A stretch of 64,000 bases of DNA from Syncephalis fuscata (Eukaryota; Zoopagomycota; Zoopagomycetes; Zoopagales; Piptocephalidaceae), in assembly GCA_025786725.1 (NCBI GenBank), contig JAHLTZ010000047.1, positions 80,260 to 144,259 on the forward strand, read 5' to 3'. The notes under the pieces were generated by a model. The model was not told the DNA's origin and searched no databases. It worked only from the letters and a program-made list of their open reading frames with translations. Position numbers and translations under genes: made by a program. Positions 23,552 to 37,901 of this stretch are shown here, in pieces; the stretch's first letter is position 1, and every line of letters begins with the position of its first letter.

Positions 23552-24540
23552 TAAAATAAACATTAGTATATTTTATATTAAAATAATGATATATACAATA
23601 AATAATAAATAACAGTTATTACTGATATGCAATACTATGGATACATAAGGTACGACTGAAAAGAAAAAATGTAAGTTACGTTTAAATTAATTGACCAAAA
23701 TTAACTAAACTTGTGATTTCAAAAATTAAACACTAAAATAAGATTTAATCTAAAGTAAATTCGAAACACTCTACAGCGCTCAAACAAGCATAATAAAAGC
23801 TGCTATTTAGAAATACCAATATGCTGTGACAATCTATGTAATATACATATACGGATAACGTAAAGCTTTGTTAACCAATTACACGTAAATTGCATTTTTG
23901 GTCAACTTTTGTTACAAAAATCATTGTTCTATTTCTTATGCTAATCTGTATAACTAAACACGAAGAATTCGAATCCGGCAGTTATTTTGCTGTATTTTAA
24001 GTATATAAGTCATAAATGACTAAAAACTGTTATTTTTGCACATTTATTAGTGTATTATCACAGTTATTACACCATCATGCAATATAGTTACGGTATACTT
24101 CGTCAATAGCTATCTACATATTATACCCATACTCATGCAAAATACCATACAGTTTGTTTATTGTACGTAAAGCTATACAAAATATTAATAAAGTTTTACT
24201 AATTAAATAGTAATGATTATTTTTTTTAATTCACATTGCATTGTCTTTTACCAGCTAATTACATTATAATCGCTTTTAAGCTGTTCCTGACTATTATAAG
24301 TCGATAGTAAAGTGTTTAAATAAAATGGTAGTTGGTGTTGATATCCAATATACTTGCTGTCTTAAGACCACACACATATGGTGTATTGTTCATTATATAG
24401 TATAATTAGTCACATTGTTATAGTAATATGACATAATATCATAATAATAACAGCATATTAGGATACATGTTTGAGTATCCTACTAAATGATGTTTATTTA
24501 CCCAATCTGCTTACTTTATAGCAAGTTTAATGAACAAATC
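23552..24540. other. AT-rich spacer between convergent genes
   Basis: About 1 kb with AATAAA-like elements on both sides. No open frame, repeat or RNA gene is recognised. A TTCGAATCC near 23968 has no tRNA around it. Confidence 0.5.
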
Positions 24541-25800
24541 TTAGTTTGCTGAACTGCAAATAAATTCCAAAATTACATCATTATATTCGTCTGGATTTTC
24601 CGCATGGATAAGATGACTGCAGCCTTTAAACACCTTTAATGGTGCCTGTAAGATTCTGGCAAGATATTCGGAATTGGTTGGTAAAACAAGACGGTCTATA
24701 TCCCAGTGCAAACAAGCACCTTTAGATTGCTATCCGAATCTTGACTAGTTTCTCCTCAGTCATGTAAGGAGTATCAATAGCCTTGAACTGTGCCTGGTAG
24801 CCTTTATTTATCTTAGCATAGTTATTGGAGTTGATTGATAGCACCATCTTAATAAGTGTTATATATTAAATGTTAATATTACAATTAGCAAACAACATTG
24901 CATATTAAATACCTCTAGTAAAAACTCTCGATTAGTTTTGGTAGAATCCATTCTTGACGGAGAATCTAGCCATTTCTAAATGCAGTTAGTATTGTCTGGT
25001 CGTTTTGCATCAAATGCTGGCAACTTACAGCAGAGTATACATAATCCTGATTTTGCTTGGAACGTGCTACTGGATCTAGATGTGATACATATTCTAAGCG
25101 CCTCTTCATATCCAAGTTCTATATATTCTGAGTTAGTACAGCCTATACAAAGCAGCAAACTATTAATATTTTATAAATGTTTTAACATACCTCTGGGCCA
25201 TCAATGCCAATAAAAGTGCTTGTCAGGCACACAGACTTAAAGTACTGCGGATGCTCGTTGGCCAATACCTGTGAAATAAGTCCACCCATACTGACCCCAA
25301 TAAGATTTATGTCAGATGTCCATTCTAAGTAGTCGAGTAACTCAATGGTGTCCATTGCCATGTCACCAATACTATGTTACAATAAAGAGTCAGATGAAAT
25401 GTGCATTTCAATATACTATGTAATACTTACGTAAAAGGCTCATCAGGAACATCTAATAGTTTAAAATAAATCAATGGATTTGATTTAGTTACTTATACAG
25501 GCTACTTACCGGAGCTACCTACACCGCGATTGTCAAATATACACACTTGGAAATCGTGTTGTGCTAAAAATTGTGCTTGCGATAGCCATGCTTTACCAAT
25601 AAGTCCTAGGCCTGTCGTTTTTTATTAGCGATACTGCCTGCTGATTTACTTGTTGTAATTAATATCATTGATGTTATACCCATAATAAGAATAGCCCGTT
25701 GTGTTCCAGTACCATAGAGTTCATATGATATATTCAATGGACAGGCGCCACGATTGGCAGCCACTTGACAGACCCCTTGGGTGACGGTAGGAAGAGTCAT
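24541..25800 (-). CDS. Alpha/beta hydrolase, possibly damaged
   Basis: Predicted serine hydrolase of the alpha/beta fold, substrate unknown. The start MTLPTVTQGVCQ (ATG 25800-25798) leads to NISYELYGTGTQRAILIMG. After an intron (GTATAAC to CGACAG) come LGLIGKAWLSQAQFLAQHDF and the oxyanion-side motif FDNRGVGSS. The nucleophile elbow GVSMGGLISQ is at about 25290. The C-terminus holds the catalytic His region GCSHLIHAENPDEYNDVILEF, and TAA is at 24541-24543. The middle (about 24730-25200) is hard to read as one frame: a cap-domain segment YVSHLDPVARSKQNQDYVYSA lies in a different frame from its neighbours and an in-frame stop occurs near 24727. Either additional small introns or indels are present, so the state of the gene is uncertain. 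Confidence 0.65.
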
Positions 25801-28648
25801 AGTGATAAATAAACTTGAATAGAATATAGGAGTAAACTACGTCAGTATAATATTGGATAGTATGAAAAGTGGAAATGTTTAAATGACGTATCATATTTGA
25901 CTTGCTACCTCGTTATTTAAATATCATCATGGCAAGCTACTGGTTATAGGCCTTTGGAGATATGCGTCACCTCTATGTTTGTAGTACACGGGTAGAATTT
26001 CTCAATATAAATACACACAAATAATTTCTGTTTTTAATAAGGCATTGGTTTTTACTTGTTGTTATTGATAGTCAACTTGTTTTTTATTAGTCATTGATTA
26101 TCACAGTTCAACTATAATAAACTAAATAGTTTGTATTGTGCCAAGTAGAAATATAATAGACCTAGAAACGATAGTGTATTTATTGATATTGAATAAAAAT
26201 ATAGGTTTTATTAATTATATCCTTTTTTTAGTTGAGCAGTTATAACAGCATGGCCATAATACCACGACAATAAAACACTAAAACACTAAAACTTGATTGC
26301 TGATCAGATGATTTTAATACATACATTAGTAATATATAGTGCGTTTACTAAAATAATTGTTGCTAATATTAGTAATCAATCTAGTCACAGAGATTTAAAT
26401 TTATCGATCTTTGCTATGTCTAATTCTTACGCTTAGACAATAAAATATAGTAAACTACAGATTAGCTCATAATCAAGTCGTAATGACAATAATACGATAT
26501 TTACAGTAGTGCGCTATGAGCTGATTATTGCTATCAACTATAAAAAACATTTATTTCATATAGAATGCCATTAGTCAAGCACAATATTGTAGTATAGTAA
26601 GGCAGTATTCATGCAACAGCATTATGGATATAGTTTAATACTCGTGTTGAGTGGTTTATTTTTTTAATCATTTAATTCCAAATCAATCAAATTTTAAAGT
26701 AATTCACTAGACATAGGTGTATATGAGTTGGTGTTTTTTGATATCGTCTACTTCTTAAATTCAATTACATGGATGTAATGGGCTGTCATAATGCTATACC
26801 AGTTTATACACAATATATTTCATATTGACACTAGAAATCAAATGGAATACATAGTATTAATAAGATGTCTCATTATATTATGACATGCAAACCAACAGAA
26901 AGACAACTGCGTATAGCGGATAAGGGAGATGTACTTTAGTAAACTATTAAAAAAATAAGCAATTACGTGGTTTAATTAAGATTAATGGAAATCGGTTCTA
27001 GGTCCCGGTACATTTCTAAAGCATTTGTATTTAATTAGCTACCAATATACATGAAATGTGCATAGTTTTGTAATATCATGACTCGTAATGTTAAACTTTG
27101 TTTTAGATATTGCAGCTTATATGATTAAAAAGCGACTTGTCCTTACGTTTCTATATATACCAACAAAAGAGCAATATGATCATAAATAATACTGTTTTTA
27201 GTTGTAAGCTATATAATGTTCTTTTTTTATTAATATTGCATACCAATAAAGAATAAACAGCATAAAATACTATAATTAAGCAGATGCAAGTGCATGAGTA
27301 TCAATGATGAAGCTGTAATATGCATGACAGCAAACTAAGTCAATATCATAATAAATACAGCTAATAATAACAAATGGCGTTTATTAATTATATGTAATAA
27401 ATAGACAATATGCTGCTATCGAATATGATGAATGAATAAAGTGCAATTGAAGAAATAAGAATATGTCGTAGGAAAAGTTTTTGTCATTTAAATTAAAGCA
27501 TTGTAGATAAATAAGAGTGCAGTACTAGTACTTTGTTTTTAAATATATGTTTCACTGCAATTACAATAGCAGCAGTCGACTAAAGCACAAAAAGTAAAAG
27601 CTTATTGTGTAAAAGTACCAGTAACACAAACAACAACTTAGTATTAACTGTAGCGCTATTGTCAATCTACGAATAATAGAAACATCCATGGATATTAAAA
27701 TGACGTTGTTTGCATTCACGGACAACATATACAATTTAATAAAGGTCATAATGTTTATTTAAGAATTTATATTATTAAGCTGTCCAATTAGACAATACTC
27801 TGTCACTAATCATCACAAATGTTGATGCAATACCGTACGATCATTGCTGGCTCTATACAGGAAAGATGTCAAGATAAAAGGTCTGTGCAGCTAAATAGCA
27901 ACATTTAAAAAAGCAGTCTGTTAACAGTTGACGCATTATAGCGCATATCAAAAGCAAAATAACGAATGAAATAGGATTAACTAATATTAATAAACTAAAT
28001 GTAATCCACTTGAGAAAAGTGCAAGCATTGAATATATTGGTACTTGATATATAATTATCCTTGACATGTATTGTTTTTGGTATTCAAAATACAGACAGGT
28101 TTGTGGAAAATCGCTGTATTTAATATACAATGCTAAAAACGGTGACAATCCTGTCATGCATCCAAACAATGATTTTCTTTACATGTATATTATTAAATAA
28201 AATCTATTGGACAGACTAGAGACGATTTATGTGCTCATTCGAATACAGTAACTATTTGATAGCTTATACATTAACAAGATTGAATATGTGAATTGGAAGA
28301 AGTAATAGCGACAAGGTAATGCTGTATCTTACTGTCTAGACAATCATAGACAAGCCTATACTTACGCAGTACACAACGAATTTACGTATTTGCAACAATT
28401 TGTTTTATTCATTATATACAAACAAAAAAATAACAAAATTACACAGCATACAATTGCGGACAATTAGCATCCATAAAAAATGCATTGTCAGTTTCGGCTT
28501 CACGTGGTTCTATTTTAGTACCTTGATAATTTCACATTTTTATTAATAATTCCTGTACAGGTTTATTTTATTCACTTTTCTTGTGTTACTTCTCACGACA
28601 AAATAATTTTGACTTGCTCATTAGCCTAGCAACGCAGTAATTTTAATT
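25801..28648. other. Long AT-rich intergenic region, nothing recognised
   Basis: About 2.8 kb of very AT-rich sequence on both strands with only short random open frames. No micro-exon-like series, tRNA or repeat was seen. It could hold noncoding RNA or unrecognised small exons. Confidence 0.45.
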
Positions 28649-30407
28649 ATGAATTTGAATATTGGCAACTTAATATGGATGTCAGCAAAGCCAATTTTAA
28701 AGCTGGCCATTATTGCTGGTAAGTGTACAGTAAGTCCACGGATTGCAAGTCTCCTTGGCAATTATTTGAACTGCCGCTGACCAGGGCACATTGCTCATTT
28801 ATTGTAGGGGGCGGTATGGCGCTATCTCGGGCAGGCATTCTAACGGCCTCTGCGTCTAAGAATTTATCCAAGGTAATGAACAGATATGGTTAGTTGGTAT
28901 GTATTGGTCTAATGGCAATTGCTATTAGATTATCGTCAATTTATTAATGCCATGCCTACTTTTTGCCAATATGAGCGCATCGTTATCAAGTGATAATCTT
29001 AAACAGCTTGGGTAAGTGGCTAGGGATGTATGCCTGTTGCTATGCTAGCATCTAATGCTTTCATATGATATATATATATATGTAAATACCAATGATCATT
29101 TATAGTGTTATGCTAGCTGCAAGCGTTTTCTATGTGTTGCTTGGCCTTGGAGCCGGCACACTTATGAAGCGGTTTCTTTGCCCTCCTGCACGGTTTAAAA
29201 ACGGAATTATTGGTTAGTTAGCTAGATGTCATATTTACTCGTTGATCTGACTTAATAAATAAATAAATAAATGAATAGCTGCATCCGGCTGGAGTAATTG
29301 GGTAAATAGCGAGCATTAATGTAAGCTAGTTTAATGAATTATTAACGTGTTTAATATGTTAGGGAGATTTGCCATTGGCCATTATATTATCGGTCGGTGA
29401 TATGGCGCCATTCCAACAGGGAGATTCCATGCTAGGATTGGCGTTTGTTTCGGCACTTATTTGCGTATTTAATGTTACGCTCTTTCCGATGGGCGGACAT
29501 CGAATAGTAGAAAAAGATTTTAAACGGCCATTTTGTCATTCATCAATTGAGCGTAACAACGACGTTTCTGATTTACCTAATGAGCAGCCAATGGCCGAAG
29601 TAGCCCCGATGACTACTTGTCGAAATTCAATACCAAATGAATATAGTATTATGGAGCCAAAGTCTATGCCAAATGCTGATTTGACAATCGAGGTTGAAAA
29701 CTCGGTAGAAATGAATCATGGCATTAATCGTTCTGCAGGAACTAACACCACAAATATTGATTCTGGTAATTAATTTAAAATATGTCTTTGCTTTATTAAT
29801 TGTTTAATAATTAGGCATTACAAAGTTACGGCTATGGGCGTTTTCATATTTTTCCTTAAACTCAGTAAAACACTTTCTTATCAATCTACTATCACCAACC
29901 AATCTCGGTGTATTCTTGGGGCTTATCGTAGCATTTACTCCACCAATACGTCAGCTATTTGTGCGATCATCGGATGCCAATGCATCTGAGCCACCCCTCT
30001 ATTTCCTGCTTGATACTGCCTCATTTATCGGGGCCGGTTCTGTACCGCTAAGTATTACTAATCTTGGGGCGGCACTGGCCAAAATGAAGCTTAAATCTGT
30101 GCATCCATTATCGGCTAGTGGTCTTGCGATTTTCAAACTAATAATTACGCCGATTATTGCAATTTTTGTGCTTGATCCGCTGTTGGTACATGGCCTACAT
30201 TGGGTTGATCCAGCAAGCGATCGTGCATTGCGCTTTGTTTACATGCTTGCTGGTTGTATGCCCACGGCGACCACTTGCCTTTTACTGACTCAGCTTTATA
30301 GCCCGGATGGCCAAGCACGCGAAGTAGCAGGTGCGCTTGTTATTCAGTATGTAGCCGGTATATTAACAATGGTTGGAGCACTTTGTCTTATTATTGGGCG
30401 TATTTAG
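28649..30407 (+). CDS. Auxin-efflux-carrier-family (PIN-like) transporter
   Basis: Multi-pass membrane transporter of the AEC family; fungal members are poorly characterised transporters, probably in the ER or plasma membrane. The start MNLNIGNLIWMSAKPILKLAIIA is followed by a GTAAGT intron. Small exons then give GGGMALSRAGILTASASKNLSK and MSASLSSDNLKQLG. The family signature GIIAASGWSNWGDLPLAIIL is split across introns near 29215-29400. A central hydrophilic loop (about 29510-29770) is polar and Asn-rich. The C-terminal exon (about 29816-30407) has the second helix bundle with FIGAGSVPLSITNLGAALAK, MLAGCMPTATTCLLLTQLY and VIQYVAGILTMVGALCLI. The size and N/C bundle layout fit the family. Confidence 0.82.
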
Positions 30408-31331
30408 CATTAAACTATAGATTGTATGATTATTAATAATTAAATAAAGATAGCTTAATTTTTAAATGCTAAAATATAAATGCTACTTTCAATGCAATAA
30501 CACTCAAACTATCCATCTCGACAATAATATTGGCATTGAATTAATTTAGTTCGTTATTGTTTGTTTGGTGGTCAAATGACTAACATTTAATAACAGCCAA
30601 TCTATTAAACATGATGATGAATGGTGAATGACATTAAAGTTTAAAATACCCATTATCATAGATTTATTATCCAGTATGCATATATCCATCATTTAATTAT
30701 TTCATTTTCATTGTATTTTTATTTTATTATCTATTATTTTACGCATATTTAGTCTTGTTTTATTCAAAACTGCTATTTGTTTGGCGCTAACTCTTTTATT
30801 TATATTCTTGATTTATTCACTCACTCATCATAATATACATTATAATCAATATTTATTCGAATTATAGCATTATACTAGCTTACAGTTACATCTTAAGTAT
30901 GAACAAAGCCATACAATAGTACACAGACTATATAAAGTCATGTTTTAATGATCGTATTAAACGGTATAGCCAGTAATGGCCAATATAGAAACGATGAAAC
31001 AACAAGGTGACGTGGCAAATCATCATCCACACAATGGCACACTCAGCCTATCAACGAAGATTTAATAAACAATTAAATTGGTAAATACTCAATGCCGCCA
31101 TCATCACACCCACCGCTTTTCGTACTTTACACCTTACCGCGGTTCCCATTCTCTTTCCATCTCTTTCTTCATACTATTACTGTCATTACCATTGTTAAGA
31201 TTGGTTTGCTGCCAGTACCTACCCCCCTCTTATCTCCCTTCGTGTTTGTTTATTCCTTGAACTCGGCGCACGTGTGTATCTTTTGGTAGGGCAGCGCCAG
31301 CCTTGTTACGCGCTTTCCTCTATTTGACACG
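30408..31331. other. Intergenic region upstream of clathrin heavy chain
   Basis: AT-rich sequence, then a pyrimidine-rich stretch from about 31090 to 31320 just before the clathrin start, resembling a promoter/5' UTR pyrimidine tract. No gene is recognised. Confidence 0.5.
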
Positions 31332-34300
31332 ATGGCTGAAAAACTGCCTATTCGCTTTCAAGAGCATGTCCAGGTACGTCATCCAAACTCGCCGTTATAA
31401 GGCGCTATATACGTAATGTCATATACGCTAACTACAGATCGTATATAGCTCACAGCTTTGGGCATTAGCCCAAATAATATTGGCTTTGCCACGTTGACGA
31501 TGGAGTCGGACAAGTTTATTTGTATTCGAGAGACGGAAGGCGATCAAAATCGCATTGCCATTGTTGATATGGGCGATGCCGGTAGTCTGATGCGACGTCC
31601 GATTACTGCCGACTCGGCCATAATGAACCCGGCAACCAAAGTGATTGCATTAAAAGGTAGGAATAGTTTGCCTGTCTAGTTGACACAGCTTATTAGAGTA
31701 TTGATCAATTGACTAATAAATACATCTAATTTGTGCATTTGTGCTTTATTTATTGGTTAAACTAGCTGGTCGTCAATTGCAAATATTTAATCTGGAAATG
31801 AAATCCAAAGTAAAAGCGCATATGATGCCAGAGGACGTTACATTCTGGAAATGGATCAATAACAAGACAATTGGCCTTGTCACCGACAATGCTGTGTACC
31901 ATTGGTCGATGGACGGCGATTCGTTGCCAAAGAAACAGTTTGATCGCCATCAGAATCTGGCCGGAAGCCAGATTATTAACTATCGCTGTAATTCGGATGA
32001 AAAGTGGATGGTACTTATTGGTATTTCTGCCCAACAAAACCGTGTTGTTGGTCAAATGCAGCTTTATAGCAAAGAGCGTGGTGTGAGCCAGCCCATTGAA
32101 GGCCATGCCGCAGCATTTGGTGAACTCATACTTGAAGGTTCTTCAGTACCGTCGAAACTATTTGCTTTTGCAGTTCGCACAGCCACAGCTGCTAAATTGC
32201 ACGTTGTAGAAGTAGATCACGCAGAAGGTGCACCAACCTTCCAGAAACGTGCCGTTGACGTCTATTTTCCACCTGAAGCTGTCAATGACTTCCCCGTGGC
32301 TATGCAAGTTAGCCATAAATACGGTGTGATCTATCTTGTGACCAAATACGGCTTTATTCATCTGTATGATTTGGAAACCGGCACTTGCATCTATATGAAC
32401 CGTATCAGTGGTGATACCGTTTTTGTTACCGCCGAACTTGAAGCGACAAGCGGCCTTATTGGTGTTAATCGTAAGGGCCAAGTGTTATCGGTGAGCGTTG
32501 ACGAGGACAATATTGTGCCGTATATCATACAGACGTTGCAGAATACCGATCTTGCCCTTCGATTTGCTTCACGTAACGGACTTCCTGGTGCTGATGATTT
32601 GTATTTGACGCGATTCCAGCAGCTTTTTACTCAAGGCAACTACAGTGAAGCTGCACGTATGGCAGCCACTTCACCACGCGGCATGCTTCGTACGCAAGAT
32701 ACAATTGAGCGATTTAAGCAATTGCCTGCAACACCCGGCCAATTGTCGCCTATCTTGCAGTACTTTGGTATTTTGCTTGAAAAAGGCACATTAAATCGCT
32801 ATGAATCGCTGGAGCTAGCACGGCCTGTATTGCAACAAAACCGAAAGCAATTGCTGGAAAAATGGCTTAAAGAAGACAAGGTAATTAGTTGAATAGTCAT
32901 TGTAATGATATAGCAAATACTTACAGCTGTTTGTTCATTTTAGCTTGAATGCAGCGAGGAATTAGGTGATATTGTCAAGGCACACGATACTATGCTTGCT
33001 TTATCAGTCTATTTGCGAGCAAATGTTCCAATGAAGGTAAATATTTAATAGATAATTAATTAGTTAAATCCAACCTATACATTGTATTATTTAGGTGGTA
33101 GCTTGCTTTGCTGAAACAGGCCAATATGATAAAATACTACTTTACTCAAAGAAAGTAGGCTTTCAACCAGACTTTGTCGTTCTACTACAGCATGTAATGC
33201 GCGCTGATCCAGAAAAGGGCGCAGAATTCGCTACTAAACTCATTAACGATGAAATGGGCCAGAATTTAGACTTGGATCGTGTAAGTAATGATACAAGAGC
33301 GACAATAGCAATGGCTATTATTTTTATTTATATATTTATTAATCGGCTATTATATAATAGATTGTTGATGTATTTATGCAACAAAATCTTATCCAACAAG
33401 CAACCTCATTCTTGTTGGATGCATTAAAAAACAATCGTCCAGAGCAAGGTCCATTACAGACGCGATTATTAGAGATCAATTTGCTACATGCACCTCAGGT
33501 GGCCGATGCCATTCTAGGCAATGAAATGTTTACGCACTATGATCGTGCTGTGATTGCACAACTCTGTGAAAAGGCTGGTCTTTACCAACGGGCTCTTGAA
33601 CACTACACGGATCTGTATGATATTAAACGTACTATTGTCAATACAAACGTGCTTAATCCAGAGGTAAGTAGCAATAGACTTTTTATTCGGTAAAGAAGTA
33701 ATAAAATGCTAACAGCACATCCGTATTATGTTTTTAGTGGCTAGTTAACTTCTTTAGCCGTTTATCGGTTGATCATTCGATGGAATGTCTACGAGAGTTA
33801 CTCAAAACAAATCTGCGACAAAATCTCAATGTTTGCGTCCAAGTAGCAACCAAATACTCAGAACAGTTAGGACCAGGCAATTTGGTTCAATTGTTTGAAG
33901 AGTTCCAAACAGAAGAAGGTCTATATTATTATCTAGGCTCAGTGGTCAACTTTACCCAGGATCCAGAGGTTCACTTTAAGTATATCCAAGCAGCAGTAAA
34001 GACAAATCAAATTCGTGAAGTTGAACGTATTTGTCGTGAAAGCAATGCATACGATGCTGAACGAATTAAAAACTACCTTATGGTAAGTAAAATAAAAAAT
34101 AACGAATTAATATAGATACTTATTATTATTATTATTAGGAAGCGAACTTGGAAGATCAGCTGCCATTGATTATTGTATGTGATCGTTTTGATTATGTTCA
34201 TGATTTGGTACTTTTCTTGTACAAGAAACATATGTTCCGATTCATTGAAGTCTACGTTCAAAAGGTCAATCCGGCTCGTTCTCCCGCTGTTATTGGCGCA

Positions 34301-37133
34301 CTATTGGATGTTGATTGCGATGAGAATATGATTCGTAGTCTCTTAATGTCAATTCAAGTACCAGTTCCCGTTGATGAGTTGACACATGAAGTCGAACAAC
34401 GCAATCGACTCAAGTTAATCTTGCCGTATCTTGAAGTTCGTATTCGTGAAGGTAGCCAAGAATCAAGTGTTTATAATGCTTTGGCAAAGATCTATATCGA
34501 TAGCAACAATAATCCGGAACATTTCCTTAAAGATAATCAGGTATGGAGTATTATATTAATAACTAGTATTTGTAACTTATTCTGGCTATTACTATTATAG
34601 TTTTATGATTCACGTATTGTTGGTAAATATTGCGAAAAACGTGATCCATATTTAGCTTATGTGGCCTATGAACGTGGTCAGTGTGATATGGAACTGATTA
34701 ATGTCACAAATGAAAACTCCATGTTTAAACACCAAGCAAAATATCTTGTAAAACGACGTGAACCTGAATTATGGGCTCAAGTACTGGACACGTCGAATCC
34801 ATTCCGTCGTGCAGTCATCGATCAAGTAGTATCGGCAGCATTGCCTGATTCACAAGATCCAGAAGATGTTTCAAATACAGTCAAGGCATTTATGGCTGCA
34901 AATCTACCTCATGAACTTATTGAATTGCTGGACAAGATCATTATGGAAAACTCGGCCTTTAGCGATAATCGCAGTTTACAAAACTTGCTTATCCTTACAG
35001 CAATCAAGTCGGACAAGACGCGTGTCATGGATTATATTACACGCTTGGACAATTACGATGCACCAGACGTTGCTGGATTGGCCGTTGGCTCTGGCCTATT
35101 TGAAGAGTCGTTTGCCATTTATCGCAAGCATAACCAGCATGCCAGTGCTATTAGTGTATTGCTAGACAATCTCGAAGATCTTGATCGTGCACTTGAATAC
35201 GCTGAACGCTGCGATGAAGCTGAAGTGTGGAGTAAATTGGGTCAGGCCCAACTCAATGCCAACAAAGTTGTTGAGGCAATTGAGTCATATGTACGTGCCG
35301 ATGATCCTAGCAACTATCAACAAGTAATTCAAGCAGCTGATCGAGCTCAAATCTCTGAAGAGCTTATTCGCTATCTGTTAATGGCACCAAGAAGTTGAGG
35401 GAAGCAGCCATTGATGGAGAACTTTTATTTGCCTATGCTAAAACTAATCGACTAGCGGATACGGAAGAGTTTTTGAGTGGACATAATCTTGCTAAGGTAA
35501 ATAATATATGTATTACAATATGTGTATATTAATACTAATTAATTGGCGCTGTTTTTAGATACAAGAGGTTGGTGAGCGCTGCTTTGAAAACGGCATGTAC
35601 GAGCCGGCCAAACTACTATTTGCCAACATCTCCAACTGGTCCCGTCTCGCTTCTACCCTTGTATTTTTGGGCGAGTATCAGGCTGCGGTCGATGCTGCAC
35701 GTAAAGCAAATGGCACCAAAGTATGGCGCGAAGTCAATGCGGCCTGCATTGAAACGCGTGAATTCCGTCTTGCACAGATTTGTGGTCTACACTTGGTTGT
35801 GCACGCCGATGAATTGCACGAACTTATTCAGACGTATGAAAAGCAAGGATTTGTTGATCAGCTTATTGAGCTATTGGAAGCTGGCCTTGGCTTGGAACGT
35901 GCACATATGGGCATGTTTACTGAGCTATCCATTCTTTACGCAAAATACAAGCAAGAAAAGATTATGGAGCATTTGAAACTGTACAGCTCGCGTATCAATA
36001 TTCCAAAGGTTATTAGAGCGTGTGAGGACGCGCACCTATGGGCCGAGCTTGTTTTCCTCTACGTACACTACGATGAGTATGATAATGCTGCACTTACAAT
36101 GATGCGTCATTCAGTCGATGCTTGGGACCATGCTCGCTTCAAGGATGTTATTATCAAGGTGTCCAATCTTGATTTATACTACAAAGCGCTACGTTTCTAC
36201 CTCGAGGAACAGCCGATGCTTATCAACGATCTATTGACGGTATTAACACCACGTATTGATCATACACGTGTGGTTAAACTGTTGGAGAAGTCCGACAACA
36301 TTCCATTGCTTAAACCATACTTGGTTTCAGTTCAATCTAGCAATAATCAAGCTGTAAATTCAGCCTATAATGAGCTATTGATTGAAGAAGAAGACTATAA
36401 ATTGCTGCGCGACTCGATTGATCATTTCGACAACTTTGACAACATTGAATTGGCTCAAAGACTTGAAACGCACGAACTACTTGAGTTCCGTCGTATTGCC
36501 GCTCATCTTTTTAAGGTAGCTAAACAACACTGGTATATCGATGAATAGCAAAGCTAATTATGTAATATATAAATAGAAAAATAAGCGCTGGAAGCAATCC
36601 ATCGAGCTATCAAAGCTTGACAGTCTTTTCAAGGATGCGATTCAAACGGCTGCCGAATCAAAAGACACTGAAGTGGCCGAAGAACTTATTCGCTACTTTG
36701 TCGATACCGATAATCGTGAATGTTTTGTAGCTGCACTTTATGTTTGCTACGAACAAATGCGTCCAGATGTAGTAATGGAACTGGCGTGGCGCAACGGCCT
36801 TACCGACTTTGCCATGCCATTTATGATTCAAACAATGCGCGAATACATGTCTAAGGTATATATATTGCATGGAATATGATCGAGAATAGCGAATACTAAC
36901 ACGATAATGGCCAATAGGTGGATACACTGGAGAAGCAGAATGCTGAACGACAAGCTAAGGAAACAACGAAGGAGAAGCAGCCAGATGGTGGCCCAATGAT
37001 TCGTCCAGGTGGTGGCATGGGACCAGGCGGGCCGTTGATGATTACCTCGGGCATTACTGGCGTTGCACCGCCAAATAGCAATCACATGGGCTCACCTGGA
37101 TTTGGTGGCGCTGGTTATGGTGCGCCGTTTTAA
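31332..37133 (+). CDS. Clathrin heavy chain
   Basis: Coat protein of clathrin vesicles, about 1,690 residues in around 12 exons. [14 protein letters not shown] is the conserved N-terminus. The beta-propeller follows ([33 protein letters not shown]-like, [17 protein letters not shown]), then the linker and the seven clathrin heavy chain repeats. Recognisable segments include [58 protein letters not shown] and the trimerisation-region sequence [20 protein letters not shown]. The C-terminus is Gly/Pro/Met-rich. The frame breaks near 35386: IRYLLMA is followed by a stop, while [20 protein letters not shown] continues in the next frame. A single missing base in an otherwise intact essential gene points to a sequence error. 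Confidence 0.95.
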
Positions 37134-37901
37134 AACAACATGATTACACTTGTTGAATAAACATATTATTCAAAATAATTTACTGAAATTTGTTATAATT
37201 ACACTAATATTCAATGGCTATATTGTTTAAATAATAATTTTGGTAACTTTAAATTGGATTATAAAAATACCAACATTGTAAATTGTTTTTGTATTTTGTT
37301 TACATACCGCTTTCCTAGTCAATTTCTCACTAATCTGACTCGATAATAACAGACATGTGAAGATTATATAACATTTGATTCACAGCTAATCGACTTGTTA
37401 TCAAACCAGAAAGCAAACTCAGACTATTTATTATACAATTAGTTTACGATTTCTTGAATGTGCATATTAAGATTTTTGGTTATAAAATAGCATTGCAACA
37501 AAACACATGTTTTGTTTTAAAATCGTTGATTAATACATAATATTATAAGTTATATCCAATAAGTTTGCGATTGATTATTTAAGTAATAAAGTCAAGCATT
37601 ACTATAAAAATAAAGCATTAATTTTATACTAAAATTAGTCAAGATTCAAAAATACGATCAATTATTGACAATGGTTGATTAGATGCATGTGAACCAAGGT
37701 AGCGTGTATGTAGTAATATACAGCATTAATATTACTACATATTATGAACATGTATGATAACCATACCATTGACCCATTCAACTAGCAGAGATATGGCTCT
37801 ACACAGCTCCACAATTACAGTGCAGTGTATTAATAATTGCCAACTTTTACTCTTTAAGCATATCAATATCATCTGTCGATTTTATACTAAACATTTTATA
37901 C
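37134..37901. other. AT-rich spacer
   Basis: 3' flank of clathrin and 5' flank of the next fragment. No recognised feature. Confidence 0.5.

Noticed and set aside
23960-23985. TTCGAATCC resembling a tRNA T-loop
   Set aside because: No acceptor stem, anticodon arm or D-loop could be placed upstream.
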